Positions 46,241 to 58,345 of a DNA stretch of 64,000 nt are shown here, piece after piece. The notes below the pieces were generated by a model that had not been told where the DNA came from, did no database searches, and saw only the letters and a list, made by a program, of their open reading frames with translations. The DNA is from Paraconiothyrium sp. Pb-2020 (Eukaryota > Ascomycota > Dothideomycetes > Pleosporales > Didymosphaeriaceae), in NCBI GenBank assembly GCA_022419385.1, contig JAJUBI010000002.1, positions 310,001-374,000 of the forward strand, written 5' to 3'. The translations under genes and the position numbers were made by a program. Positions within the stretch are counted from its first letter, which is position 1. Each line of letters starts with the position of its first letter.

Positions 46241-46551
46241 CAGGCACAGCTGGTGGTCAGGCAGCTACCGTGCAACGGGGATCCGCAGGCACCACCACTC
46301 TTGTTAGAGCCAAGTCGTTGCCTCAGGGTCTATCAACTGGGCTCCCACAAGTGGAATGGCAAAGAGTCTGACATCGCCTTGTGAGCTCAATGAGATTGAC
46401 GAGTGTGTATATGTAGAGTAGTTACATATACGGTTGACGGGTGCGGCGCGCGGTTGTGCCACTTCCGCTATCGATAAAGGCGTGGAGGTGCGGATAATCT
46501 TCGCGCGCATTGGCTGGAGTCTGCCGTGCTCCTTCAGCGTCGTCCTTCGTT

Positions 46552-48073
46552 ATGGAGACCTTCTCTCGAATATTGCGACCTGTTGCGCGGTCAAGATGGC
46601 GAGGTGTACCTCTGAGGAGGCCATTGAACGTATCAGCGGCTGAGTTGCGATTCGGGCAACCGCTGCATGAGACGCACCCGCACCTGCTGCAACCTGGGGA
46701 AAGTACGACCAGTGACCACTTCCTAAACGAAGAAGGAGCTAACAGAGGATACAGTCACGCCCGGCATTACTGCACAAGAATATTACGACAGACGTGTGAA
46801 GCTTGCGAATGCTCTACCGAAGGGTTCGGTCGCTATCCTCGCCGCATCAGATGTCAAGTACCGCTCGGGTGCCGTCTTCTACAAGTTCCACCAAGATCCC
46901 GACTTCCTATACCTGACGGGCTTCAACGAACCAGATGCCCTCGCAATAATAGAAAAGACCGACGATGACGAGCACAACTTCCACCTCTACGTTCGCCCCA
47001 AAGATCCAAAGCTCGAGCAGTGGGAAGGCTCGCGATCCGGCATCCAAGCAGCTGAAGACGTCTTCAACGCGGACACGACCGGCGACATCAACAACTTGCC
47101 CAAGATCCTCCCCGAAGTGCTCAAGCGAGCAGAGCATGTGTACACAGATCTTCCAAATAGTCGGATAACGCGGAACGTCCTGTCAAGATACTTGTCTGGC
47201 GCAGAGCCCTCGCGGACTGGGGGTATCGTGACTGTGTTTAGAGACTCAGAAAAGAGGGTAAAGCCGCTTAGGCCTTATCTGAACGATTTGAGGGTCATCA
47301 AGAGCGAAGCTGAGCTCAAGAACATGCGAAAAGCGGGACAGCATTCTGGACGCGCAATTACAGACGCGATGCGCCAGTCATGGACCGCGGAGAAGGACCT
47401 CGATGCCTTCCTCGACTACTGGTTCAAGCAAGATGGATGTGACGGACCTGCATATGTCCCCGTGGTCGCAGGTGGCATCAATGCGAACACGATTCACTAC
47501 GTCACCAACGACATGATGCTCAAGCCTGACGAGCTTGTGCTTGTCGACGCGGGCGCTGAGTACGGCGGATACATCACCGATATCTCGCGGACATGGCCTG
47601 TTAATGGGAAGTTCAATCCCGCTCAGAAAGACCTCTACCAGCTACTCTTGAACGTTCAGAGAAGCTGTGTTTCACTATGCACCGTCTCCTCTCAGCTCAC
47701 ACTAGATCGCCTTCACAGAATCGCATCACGAACGCTGGCAGATGGCCTAAAGGATCTCGGTTTTGACATGTCCAATGATGCGATTGAGAAGATATTCCCG
47801 CACCACGTAGGCCATTACGTCGGTTTGGACGTCCATGACAGTCCTGGTCTGACGAGGGGCAAAGCGTTTGAAAAGGGCATGTGTGTGACAGTCGAGCCCG
47901 GTATCTACGTGCCTGACGACGAGCGATGGCCGGCGTGGGCCCGGGGCATAGGGATGAGGATTGAAGACAGCGTCTGCGTCGACGAGGATTCGCCATACAT
48001 CTTGACTACCGAGGCAGTCAAGGAGATCGACGATATTGAAGCTCTGAAGGGAACTGAGAGTCGGTTGCACTGA
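46552..48073 (+). CDS. ICP55: ICP55-type mitochondrial aminopeptidase P (M24B)
   Basis: Two exons (46552-46702, 46746-48073) give about 492 aa. The Arg-rich N-terminus MSRILRP-like (METFSRILRPVARSRWRGV) is a mitochondrial presequence. ITAQEYYDRRVKLANALP and DVKYRSGAVFYKFHQDPDFLYLTGF are the typical AMP_N domain. The pita-bread metal ligands are present: DAGAEYGGYITDISRTWP (two Asp), HHVGHYVGLDVHD (His), EPGIY (Glu), GMRIEDSV (Glu). By family it removes one residue left by MPP, stabilising imported proteins. The 43-nt intron is the shortest here; an alternative acceptor is possible. It diverges from the sirtuin; both are predicted mitochondrial. Confidence 0.9.
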
Positions 48074-48501
48074 AGTTTGGACTCTGACATACCTTTTCGA
48101 CGCCTGCGTTGAGTTTCTTGTATTTGTAACTTGCATATGTACTGTACTGTGTACTACCATACCACTCCGCAAGGAAGCATGAGGGATGCTCCCGAATCCA
48201 ATTCTTGTATTTAAACTGTCAAAACTGCGTTAGCCATCAAACGTATATGGTAACCCGTTCTGAACAATTCGAGACTTTCTCCAGGTACTTCAATTGTTGG
48301 TTCAAGCCTCTACAAGTACAGCCAGGCGGAGCTTTGTCCTGCCCCACCAATCACACACAACCGGCTCCGCGCGTCTGAGCTCCTGCGACATCCCGCATTC
48401 ACCAACACCACCCCACGCGCGACGAGCAATGACGCGTTTGGGCGAGGCATGCTGGAGTCGTGCAATGCGCTTGGAGAGCCGGTGATAGCGGTCTTGTCAC
48501 G
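48074..48501. other. Spacer between ICP55 and PAN2
   Basis: Tandem genes; no feature seen beyond probable 3' UTR and promoter. Confidence 0.4.
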
Positions 48502-51500
48502 ATGGAAGCCGACTGGGACGAGGTGAGCGCCGACAGCCCTCCATTGGCCTTGACCGGCACGCAACTCTCGCGCAAACATGCAGTACCTGATACGAAGAAT
48601 AGCTCGCGATCGTCCAGTTGCCTCCGCATGGCCCGCACCAGCCTGCGACCCCGGTAGCTACCTTTGCTTTCGATACGGTGAACCTCCCACAATAGCGCAT
48701 CGCTAGAACCATGCTTATCGTGCCCGGCGCAGTTGCAAGAGCTGCTTTGGACTGGAAACAACTATGTGAGTTTCCAGGCCCAGCGCAACCCAGGGCAAAG
48801 CTGATACACTACAGGGTCGCATTACTTCCTTCTTCGGCGCCACTCTTGAACGCTACACATCGTACCGCGGCCATACACCCGCCGAAGGCACTGTCGGCGC
48901 CGTTAAGCAACTGCTCTTCACCGACAGAGGAGTGCTCTCCGTTTCGAAGCACAGCGTGCACTATGCCTCTCGACGAGGCCTCACACAATGGCATCTGACG
49001 TACGTAGAGCGCGGCAGTGTATTCAGCAGGCTGGTTGCTAACAAAAGGCTGGCAGGAGCGCCGACTTCAAAGAGCTTCGATGTATGAATTTCACTTCAAA
49101 GGGTACGAGGGAGATACTGGTGGCAGGATGTCAGGAGAAGATGTTCAAGGTGGACGTGGAGAAGGGAACAATTGTCGACACCGTAAGGCTGCCACTCCAG
49201 CCTGTTGGAGGTTCTTGCTAATATTTGCAGCTCGTCGCAGATGCTCAATACACCATCATGAAACGCGCAGGAGGATACATATGTGCTGCTACTAACAGTG
49301 GCGGCATACATATCCTCGACTCGGGCTCGCTATCCGTTGTCAAGGTATTCGAGGGACACACCGGCAGCATCAGCGATATGGACGCTAAGGGCGACTTTCT
49401 TGCTACATGCGGCTGGTCACCAAGACAGCAATTTGGCTTTATGCTTGATCCCTTCACACACGTTTTTTCTCTCAAGACGCTCAAGCAACTACCTCCCATC
49501 CCGTTCCATACCGGTGCCGCTTTCGTTCGCATGCACCCGCGCATGTCTACCACCGCTATTATTGCTTCTCAGGCCGGGCAAATGCAGGTCATCGACCTTA
49601 TGAACCCAGACTCTGCGAACTTACGCCAGCTCAATTTGTATGATTCGTATCTTACGGGCTTGGAGATGGCGCCGTCGAGCGAGGCTTTTGTGCTTTCTGA
49701 CTCCAACGCTCATCTTCATCTGTGGGGGTCGCCTTCCAAGGTCCATTTCCCAGAGTACAGTAATCCGACTGAGTTTGCAGACGCCGTCGTACCGCCGCCA
49801 GCTATGGACTGGTCGCTAGACACGTGAGTTGCCCAAGCGCGTATTTTTAATGTAGCTTACTTTCAAAGTCCTCTGAACACAGTCGGTATGCCTTACTACA
49901 AGGAACACCTTCTGTCCGGCTGGCCAAGTCACATGGTATTTGAGGTTGGCGCGCCACCACCTAAGATCGATACGGCCATTCTCAACAACATGACTCGGAC
50001 GGACATGGGGTTCTTCGCGAAGAACCCGAAAACGAAACGACGTTATCAAGTCGAGCATACTCGGCAATCAGAGAGAGGTCCAGAGTCCTTGACAGCACCC
50101 AAGTTTCTCAGTGAGAAGGCTCGTGCTGCGCAGTCATTGGGCGAGGTTGAGTCGAAGACGGTGGAGACTATGGAGACGCTGACTGACATGCATCTTGATG
50201 ATGTTACACGCAAGGATGTGCCAGCAATGTATGGCAACGTAGAGATAAAGTACAGCAGATTCGGCGTCGACGACTTCGACTTCGCGTAAGTATAACATTG
50301 ATTGGGCGAATTGTCTATCTGACGATATCAACAGTTACTACAACCAAACCCCATACTCCGGGCTAGAAACCCACATCACAAATTCGTACGCGAACCCGCT
50401 GCTACAGCTACTACGTTTTACCCCATTAATACGCAATCTTGCTCTGCGCCACACTGCGTCACCTTGCCTGTACGAATCATGCCTGCTTTGCGAGCTAGGC
50501 TTCCTCATTGACATGCTGGAGAAGGCCGCAGGACTGAATTGCCAGGCATCCAACTTTCTTAAGACGTTCAGTGGTTTATCGACTGCAGTGTCGCTCAATC
50601 TGCTGGAAGAGTTTGCACCTAATGTGGCCCTCACAAGCATGATCCAGGCCTTTAATCGCTTCTTATTGGAGAAGGTCTCCGAAGAGTTCCGCCAAATGCT
50701 AGGAGGAGTCGGTGGGCCATCTCTCATGGACCAAGTGCTGGAAACACAAGCACGTGCGAGCATGAGATGTGCGCAGTGCAGCAACGAAACTATTAGGGGT
50801 GGCAGGACCTTTGTAAACGAGCTCGTGTATCCGGCTAAGCACGTCATGAAGAATGCTCGAGGTCCACGACCAACCTTTTCCCAGATCTTAAAAAGCAGTG
50901 TGGAACGCCAAGATCAAATGAAGGGTTGGTGTACCAAATGCAATCGCTACCAGCAGATGGTGCAGCGCAAGACGATTCAGTCTATACCCGGTGTGCTTAT
51001 GCTCAACGCAGCTATTCAGAGCCACGAAGCGAAGCTCCTCTGGTCAGTACCGAATTGGCTCCCGCAAGAGATTGGGATCATAGTAGATCAAGGTCAATTC
51101 TACTGCTTCGAGGGCCAGGACCTGAAACTGCACCTCCAGCGCGGCGTCTTCGACATCATGGTGTACGAGCTCGTTGGCGTAGTGGCGGACATCAACAGCG
51201 GTGAGCACCAGAAACCTCACTTAGTCGCTACCATAAATACCACGCCCTCCAGCCGCGACGCTACTGGTGCTACTGAAGATAAGTGGTACCTCTTCAACGA
51301 CTTTCTGGTCCGTCCGATCCCGAAAGAAGAAGCGTTGCGCTTCGAACCGAGCTGGAAGCTACCCAGCGTCTTGACATACCAGCTGAAAGCCGCGCGCGGT
51401 AAAATCGACGACGGCTGGAAAGATATGCTCGACACCTCCATCCTCTACCGCTGGTGGTCGGCCAACCCTCCCCCTCCTCCCTCCGAATTCGCACTCCTCG

Positions 51501-52345
51501 ATCCCACCATCGAAACTCCCAAACCCTCCTTCCCCGTCGCTATCGATGCTGAATTCATCCGCCTCCAAGCCGAAGAGATCGAAATGAAAGCCGACGGCAC
51601 GCGCGAAACCATTCGCCCCGACCGCAAAGGCCTCGCGCGCGTCTCCGTCTGTCGTGGTGAGGGCGAAGACGCCGGTCTTCCCTTCATCGATGACTACATC
51701 GCCGTCAGTGAGCCCGTCGTCGACTACCTCACCGCCTGGTCCGGCATCTCTCCCGGCGACCTCAACCGCGAGACGTCCCCCCACGCCCTCGTATCCCTTA
51801 AGCACGCCTACAAAAAACTCTGGCTCCTCCTCAACCTCGGGTGCACCTTCATCGGACACTCCCTCGCCAACGACTTCCGCACCATCAACATCCACGTCCC
51901 AAAGAGCCAGACCATCGACACCGTAGACCTCTTCTTCAAGCCGCAGTTGCATCGCAAACTAAATCTCAAGTTCCTAGCGTGGTGCGTGCTCAAGGAGGAG
52001 ATCCAGGGGGGCATGCATGATAGTATCGAGGATGCGGTCACGGCGCTGAAGCTGTGGAGGAAGTATCAGGAGTTTGTGGATGCGGGGATTCTGGAGCAGA
52101 TGCTGAATGATGTGTATGCGACTGGTAGGGAGGTTGGGTTTAGGGCGCCGGGAGGAGGGTATGCAGGGATTGTGGGCGGGAGTCAAGGGGGTGGAGCCGC
52201 TTTCGTTAAGCACGGGAAGGCGCCGAGCGGGAGTGGGGGTGGGAAGGAGGAGGCTGAGAGCGAGCTGGGGCTTACGACGCCGAAGAAGGGGAATGCGTTT
52301 GGGAGGGTGGGGTTTAGGAGTCCGATGCGTGCGCCGGGGAGCTGA
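48502..52345 (+). CDS. PAN2: PAN2, catalytic subunit of the poly(A) nuclease
   Basis: Eight exons by splice reading, 1153 aa. Short exons at 48502-48522 (MEADWDE), 48603-48677 (..VATFAFDT), 48733-48765 (LQELLWTGNNY), 48815-48999 and 49056-49182, then 49231-49823, 49869-50285 and 50335-52345. The N-terminal WD40 propeller is clear; the central inactive UCH domain includes CLLCELGFLIDMLE and CAQCSN/CTKCNRY zinc pairs. The C-terminal DEDD exonuclease has VAIDAEFI, FIGHSLANDFRTI and MHDSIEDAVTALKL. With PAN3 and PABP it starts mRNA poly(A) shortening in the cytoplasm. The tail is Gly-rich and ends about 80 bp before the first palindrome of array 2. Confidence 0.95.
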
Positions 52346-52486
52346 GCGGAGGCGATTGGACGCGTGGGGTGTGGTGGTGTGGTGGTGTGGATGGAGTAGA
52401 TAGCAAGTTATTTTTCATATACTGAAGATGATGCTCGTCATCAGATTGTGATGCCCGCTCGACGTGGCGCTAGTGTGCGGACAAGG

Positions 52487-53375
52487 TATATAAACCCCCT
52501 CGTTCTCTCGTTCACGTTTTCTCTTCACACCACAGTCTCGAGCTTCGCTCACTAAAAAGTATGAAAAGAGGATAATGGGCTTGTCCTCTCTGTCCGAAAT
52601 CTCAAGGCTCCACACAATGGGATGATTGTGCCCGCTGTCTCAAAGAGAGATTCAAACGTTGCATGGGGCAGCCTGCTCGGTGTCCAAAACCCATTTCAAG
52701 TACCGATATGGAGTGTGCTTGTTGTCTCGGAAAAACCAGGCTACTGAAATTCATGGTCGAGACTTCTCTGTCTGAAACCTGTATATCACCAACCGATGGA
52801 CGGTGTGCGCTTGCTGTCTTCAGATAAGATCAGTCCCATACATGTCGGTTCTTCTCTGTTTGAAAGTTCTACCCCAGATTGCCATAGACGGTGTGCGCTT
52901 GCTGTGTCAACAAATATCAAGGCACCCGGTTTCATGCTCGAGAGCTCTCTTTCCGAAATACACGTGGCTCCAACTGATGGACGGTGTGTCCTTGCTGTCT
53001 CAAAGTCTTGCCTGTTGAATTCATGTTCGAGATCTTTCTGTCTGAAAGTTGCGTCGCAACTGTCCATGGACGGTGTGTCTTTGCCGTTTCAAAATTTACT
53101 TACAACAAAGTCATGCTCGAGATCTCTTCGTCTGAAAGATGATTCGTCTCCAGTTCATGGACGGTGTGTCCTCCCTTTCTCAAACTACACTAGAAGAGTT
53201 TCATGCTCGAGATCTCTCCGTCTGAGAAACGAATACGACCAATTCATGGACGGTGTGTCTTTGCCGTCTCAAAATGCCCGCAACTACCTCTCTTATGCTC
53301 GAGACCTGTCTTTCCGAAATACACGTGGCTCCAACTGATGGGAGGCGTGCAGCTGCGGTATGAAATAGCAGCATG
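52487..53375 (+). ncRNA. Array 2 module 1, 18 spacers
   Basis: TATATAAA at 52487, palindrome 52423-52440. Leader stem GAGC-TTC-GCTC before ACTAAAA. Two constants alternate in the 3' two thirds: ATGGACGGTGTGTCC.. ending CTCAAA (28 nt, GGAC/GTCC stem) and ATGCTCGAGATCTCT.. ending CTGAAA (25 nt). Spacer lengths in order: 17,17,18,18,18,18,18,18,23,18,18,18,19,19,18,16,21,18. Examples: GAGAGATTCAAACGTTGC; CCTGTATATCACCAACCG; GTCTTGCCTGTTGAATTC; GTTGCGTCGCAACTGTCC; GATGATTCGTCTCCAGTTC. TACACGTGGCTCCAACTG occurs twice (about 52961 and 53321) with its flanks, an internal duplication. Confidence 0.7.
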
Positions 53376-53428
53376 ATGCTTGTTACACCTCATCAGATAT
53401 TGTTCATGGGATGCGTGCACAGAGGAGG

Positions 53429-54195
53429 TATAAATACCCGCTCGATCTCGCCCTTTGGTCTTTCTTCTTTACACTGTACTTCGATGGGGGGTCACTAAAC
53501 GTAGGGATGACCATGGGATGTGGGTTTGTGCTGTGGTCTAAAATGAGCATACATGTTGCATTACGGGGGGCTGCCCGTCGTCTCGAAAGGCAAATACATA
53601 CAATTCATGGCGGTGTGCTCGTCCTCTCGTATCGTATTCCAGCAGATGCCATGGGGAACTGCTCGGCGTCTCTAAGAGTCACAGTCGAAGATCTCATGGC
53701 GGTGTGCTCCTCTGTTTGGAATTCCATAGCAGTGGATGCTATGGAGTGTACCTGCTTCTGCTGTCTTAGTCTAAGTCCTACGTACTCATGAAGGCGCTTG
53801 CTGTTCAAAAGGCCATTCGGACATAGTTCATGGAGGAGTGCGCCTCCTCGCTGAAACTCATATGCTTCATCTGTGTGGTTAAAGTCCAGAGACAGGGAGA
53901 TCATGTGGGAGTGAGCCTGCTGCCCTAAAAAGGGAGGTGTCCGACAATGAGGGAGTCTGCTCGTCGTCCAAAAACAGCCCGAAAAGCGTTTGATGTTGGA
54001 GTGTGTCTGTGACTCAAAGACTAACAGTATCACACCATGAGTGAGTTTGCCTAATGTGGTCCAATAGGCGGCCCTCCAATTACATGTGGGAGCGCGTGTG
54101 CGACTCTCAAAACCCACTCATCCAAGAGTTATGAGTGCCGTCGCCCGTCGTCTAAAGAACCGAAGCATTCAGCAAATGTGGGGGTACGCCTGCGG
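53429..54195 (+). ncRNA. Array 2 module 2, about 16 spacers
   Basis: TATAAATA at 53429, palindrome 53371-53397. Constants vary more than in module 1. Spacers include CGTAGGGATGACCATGGG; GGCAAATACATACAATTC; TCGTATTCCAGCAGATGCC; GAGTCACAGTCGAAGATCTC; GGCCATTCGGACATAGTTC; ACAGCCCGAAAAGCGTTTG; GACTAACAGTATCACACC; TAGGCGGCCCTCCAATTAC; ACCCACTCATCCAAGAGTT; GAACCGAAGCATTCAGCAA. At one place two 19-nt spacers are separated by a shrunken constant (TGGTTAAA), and the spacing rule still holds. Confidence 0.65.
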
Positions 54196-54234
54196 TGAGG
54201 TGGTACGGGAGGGGAAGTCGTGTGTCGAGTTGTG

Positions 54235-54490
54235 TATAAAAGGCTCGCCACAGTCGCTTTCCTGGAGGTTCTTCTTCACACTGCACTTGGTTCGAGCGAC
54301 GATTAAAAGAAGCTGCGAAACGCTTACTATGGGACATTTGCGCCCGTGGAATTACAAATCCAAATGCTGTTTCACGCATGAAGGTCTCCGCGCTCGCCCC
54401 TCCAAAATCGACGCTTCCGCTATACATGTGAGACTGCTGCTGCAGTCTACAAATCGATGAAGTGATAATTCATGGGACGGTGGCTTTTGG
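54235..54490 (+). ncRNA. Array 2 module 3
   Basis: TATAAAAG at 54235; CTTCTTCACACTGCAC 34 bp on. Spacers: GAAGCTGCGAAACGCTTACT; TCCAAATGCTGTTTCACGC; TCGACGCTTCCGCTATAC; TCGATGAAGTGATAATTC. Confidence 0.65.
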
Positions 54491-54501
54491 GTTCAATGGT
54501 G

Positions 54502-55280
54502 TATAAGAGCTACCTCTTTTCGACTATTTTTACTCTTTACAAATATCGCGCAGGGCTCGATGAAAACACAAAAGCCCTCTTCGATGGATTTGTGCCTTTG
54601 CTCTGGAAGTTGCGTCGCGTACGTCGCATGGGAGGCGTCGTGTGTTGAAAACCCAGCCCAAACACATAATGAGAAGGTGAGCCTGTATTTCAAATGGTTA
54701 TCGTTGATAAGCCATGGATGAGGCCCTTTACTGTATCAAAGCCGTGATGGAGGAAACTGATGGAAGATGGACTGGTTTCGAAGAAGTGAGCAGCCTCCTG
54801 TCACGGAGTACTCGTCCTGTCCAAAAGGGAAAACCTTATGGATTCATGTGGGACCGCGTCTGCCTTGTAAAAGAGGAAAATCTTTTACTAAGGACAGCTG
54901 TCCGGCAACAAGCTGTATAGAAACCATCCACGTTCGCCCGTCCTTCAACATTCACACTGCAGCCACGCCGGGCTCACTGAAAACCAGGGAAAAACGTTTT
55001 ATGTGTGTGGCCTGTCCGTTTTAGAACTTCTAGGAGGCATCTCTATGGGGGAGTTGTCGGTCGTCTGCTAATGACAGGTGTGCTTCGTCATTGAGGGAGA
55101 GGGCCTGTGGTACTAGAAAGGCCCGTTCTTTGACTTCATGAAGGGAGTTGCTCTACTATTGCAGGACCCAGTCAATCGAGGCTATGGATAGCGCAAAGTC
55201 GTTCAAGAATAACACGATCGCACTCATGGAGTGTTTCGCATCTCCCAAAATGTGACACGCTCTAATGGATGGTGGGATCC
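54502..55280 (+). ncRNA. Array 2 module 4, partly worn
   Basis: TATAAGAG at 54502. Clear spacers: CACAAAAGCCCTCTTCG; GTTGCGTCGCGTACGTCGC; CCCAGCCCAAACACATA; TGGTTATCGTTGATAAGCC; GCCGTGATGGAGGAAACTG; GGGAAAACCTTATGGATTC; later GGCCCGTTCTTTGACTTC. The second shares its first ten bases with a module 1 spacer. Constants after 54.9 kb are hard to follow. Confidence 0.5.
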
Positions 55281-55550
55281 AAACAGAGCGCGTACGAGCT
55301 TTTCAGTGTCTTTCTGTAGGAAGGAAAGAACTTGCTTGTTATGAACATTAACAGCCATCATTATCACGACGCAGAGGAGCAGAAAATCATGTCATTATCA
55401 TGGCCAGCGTCTAAAACTCCGCAACGTTTGTTATGGGCCTCGTGCTGGGCTTTTAGATAGATATATCAAGACGATGCAGTAGTGAGCGCGAAAGAAATGG
55501 TGATAGTCTTTTCATTGCACTATCTAGAGTTAGCGCGTGGGTGGGGGACG

Positions 55551-55745
55551 TATATAGACCTTCTTGCCCCTCCCACGGTCACAATCCTCCCCACACGAAA
55601 TTCGAAAGGAGGTCGACCAAAAAAGCGTGAACGAGGGCTTCATGAGGGTTTCTTGTGTCTGGAAGTGGAAAGAAATCAAGATCATGCAGAGAGAGCTCCT
55701 AACACTCTAAAAAGGGAGTTTATTCTGCCCACCATTTGAGGTGAT
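55551..55745 (+). ncRNA. Array 2 module 5
   Basis: TATATAGA at 55551. Spacers: AAGCGTGAACGAGGGCTTC; GTGGAAAGAAATCAAGATC; AGGGAGTTTATTCTGCCCAC. The following 55.75-56.25 kb holds only worn motifs. Confidence 0.5.
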
Positions 55746-56266
55746 GCGCTGGTGTACTCATGAGGGATCTGGCGCGTGGGCTGTCGGGTAGGTGATCCAT
55801 AGGCTGGGGTACGGATGGCTCAGGCCTTATTAGATCCAGTTGCATTTATGCAACATTAGCAGGCACTTCCATTGCCACGATAAAGCATGAATCGTGCATG
55901 ACACTCGTTCAAATATGTTCTGAGCACAACTCTTGTTTGAGCGGAGCTCGACGAAAAGTGTTTAGAAGAGGATTTCATGACCTCGCACTGTGTGTGGAAA
56001 GCTCAGAGACTACGTTTTGATGGAGAAAGTATGCGTGAAAGAGTGCGATTGCTATCTCAATTTCATGCACCCTTCCATCATGGGGGTACACTTAGCTTTC
56101 GAACAGGCCACATGGATTGGAAACATGGATATCATGCACATGACGTGTAGTATTAGCTCTATGCATTTGATATGCTCTCGGAACAAGTAAGCTGCGCGGT
56201 TATGGTGGCAACACATATGCCGTAGCCCCTACGTCATCTGTATAGGCGCCGGGTAAGGGAGGAAGG

Positions 56267-56440
56267 TATAAACTGCGCCTTTTCCAACTTCGTAATCCTA
56301 CACGTTGTCACTTCGAGCAGTGCTTCATTCCAAATCGATAACGAACCCGACATGGGCCTCTTTGGTGTCTAGAAAGCGTGCGAGCAGGCTTTCAAAATAG
56401 ACAGCGAGAGGCTATATGTGGAGACCGCTGGACGTGCTTC
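56267..56440 (+). ncRNA. Array 2 module 6
   Basis: TATAAACT at 56267. Spacers: TCGATAACGAACCCGAC; GCGTGCGAGCAGGC (short); TAGACAGCGAGAGGCTAT. Confidence 0.45.
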
Positions 56441-56532
56441 GTCGTAAACGTTGAAGAGATCCGTGTAAGTTAATGTATTAAATTGAGAAGTGATGGAGAC
56501 CATCAACCGCAGGGGCGGAATTCAGGAGGAAA

Positions 56533-56760
56533 TATATATGCTGCTCAATAGCAGCCAATTCTTGATTCTCTACCTTCAAAGTCGGGGTCTAGGTCTACCA
56601 AAAAGTGCGTGAGCACATGGTCATGGGCCTGTCCCGTGTCTAAAAGCTCAAAGCCGAGGGGACGATGGGAGCGTGCAACAGCTACTAGCAAGTGGTACAT
56701 GTACTATACAGTGGCGCTAAAAACGGATGGCTCGGACCCTATGGGAGGCTTAAGGGCTAT
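56533..56760 (+). ncRNA. Array 2 module 7
   Basis: TATATATG at 56533. Spacers: AGTGCGTGAGCACATGGTC; GCTCAAAGCCGAGGGGACG; ACGGATGGCTCGGACCCT. Confidence 0.5.
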
Positions 56761-56914
56761 ATTACCGGTGAAGCTAGCTGGGTACGTGTCTCCGTGCTTT
56801 GCGAGTTTTGCCGCAAATCTGAAACTCCTGAAGCGCGGATATGGTGATGCGCACTATCATGCCATTTCTTTGTAAGGGCTTCGCACATTCTAGCTCTACG
56901 GCTAACTGAATTGG

Positions 56915-57110
56915 TATATATACCAATATAGCTCGTGTTTTCTATCTTCTCCACACTGCAGCTAATAGATCTGGACCCCAAATAAAAATGCGGATCTAAA
57001 CAGCCGATGAGCGTACGTGCGAGAGTTTCGTCTCACCAAAACGTAAAACTTTTCAGATCCACATGGACGGACCTGCGTTTTGTTTGGTAAAGCGTGGTGG
57101 GCTTAGGTGT
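56915..57110 (+). ncRNA. Array 2 module 8, worn
   Basis: TATATATA at 56915 inside a perfect palindrome (TTGGTATATATACCAA). TCTTCTCCACACTGCAG follows. Only one spacer border is clear (about 21 nt before ATGGACGG near 57063). Confidence 0.4.
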
Positions 57111-57466
57111 ATGTACGGCTCCATTTCTCCATCTCGACTCTCTGCACGCAATCCACCCTTTAGATTATTGATCAAGATTTCTGAGTACGGCAACCTATGC
57201 TAGTCTGTGTTAAATTCTGTCTTACTAAGATTGATGGGTTTGTGTTGTGATATGGAAAAAGCCCAATTCAATCCAGCATCGTTGCGGAGTGGCGATGTTG
57301 ACACACATCACCACCATTCCGCGATGTCAGCTCTAGCACGTGAACAATGCATAAAGACCGCCCACCCTCCCCCTTTCTGCGCTGTTCACACAGCTCAGCT
57401 ACGAGGTGGCACCGCCTAAAAAAAGCGAACGCTACAAGTAATGGGAGCCTTTCGGGACCTTGACCT

Positions 57467-57560
57467 TATAAAATCATCTGGGAGTTTGGATAACAGTTCT
57501 TCTCAGTGGTTCGGTGAGGCTACTGCATATGTTTACAACGACACCCAGTGCTTCTGGTGA
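57467..57560 (+). ncRNA. Array 2 promoter without clear spacers
   Basis: TATAAAAT at 57467 and CAGTTCTTCTCAG about 30 bp on, but the next palindrome (57555-57572) follows within 90 bp, so this is a truncated module. Confidence 0.35.
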
Positions 57561-57604
57561 TCTTCATCACCTAGTCTCGTAGCGCTGGGACACGACAGGA
57601 GAAG

Positions 57605-57790
57605 ATATAGGAGCTACTTAATCTTCTGCTCTTTGACAACTTTGCATAACAGTCCTTCTAGGCTCTACCAAAAGTGTCTCGACTGTTTCCTATGGGCCTT
57701 TGTTTAGAGCGAACTGTGTCTCACGAAAAACGGTCCATATTCCAGGCATGTATTCCCGGCATAGATTCTGTGCTGTATTTTGGCGAAGTA
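57605..57790 (+). ncRNA. Array 2 module 10
   Basis: Weak TATA (TATAGGAG, 57605). Spacers: GTGTCTCGACTGTTTCCT; ACGGTCCATATTCCAGGC. The second constant is longer than usual. Confidence 0.45.
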
Positions 57791-58186
57791 TGCTAGGCAC
57801 GAGATGATCAATGGCAACCGGTGACGGTGCTGGTCATCACCACTGAGCGATGTACTCTGTGTTGATCAAATTGGGATAGAATGAGTCCTGTCTCTTTTCG
57901 TCCTCCTGAACTCTTGTACTTTGAGGTTGCTAGACTGGTCTTTCGTATGCATCCTCGGGTAGCCGATCACGGGCTTATCAGGTACACATAGCCGCACAAG
58001 GCTTTCGACCATGGACTTTGGTCTTTACGTTCGAACAAAAAAAGGATATTCATGTGAAGCTATGCTTGGGGTATTTGGCAGGAAGCATAATGTCGATGAG
58101 CGTCTTTGAGCAACGACAATGAAGGTGACGATCGACTTTGAAGGTACAATACACTTCGCTCCACAGCCTTAGCGCGGAGACAGAAG

Positions 58187-58345
58187 CTATATATACCGGC
58201 TCCGTCTCATTCTTCTTGTCTCTTTACATAATGTATGTCTGAGCTTCACCGGGGCACTAAAATGAAGTAGACAAATCATCATGGATTTCCGGGTCGTTCC
58301 AAAACGTAAGACAAGGGCAAATGGACTTTGGTCCTGTCTACAACC
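58187..58345 (+). ncRNA. Array 2 module 11
   Basis: TATATATA at 58187. Spacers: TGAAGTAGACAAATCATC; CGTAAGACAAGGGCAA. Confidence 0.5.

Noticed and set aside
52796..53338. 180-aa open frame in array 2 (repeat-containing protein)
   Set aside because: It arises because some constant-plus-spacer periods happen to stay open; neighbouring repeats shift frame, and no such frame exists in the other modules.
52556..54190. Prokaryotic-type CRISPR array
   Set aside because: Constants are not identical, spacers are 18-19 nt and not about 30, each module has a TATA promoter, and no cas genes occur. Only the alternation is similar.
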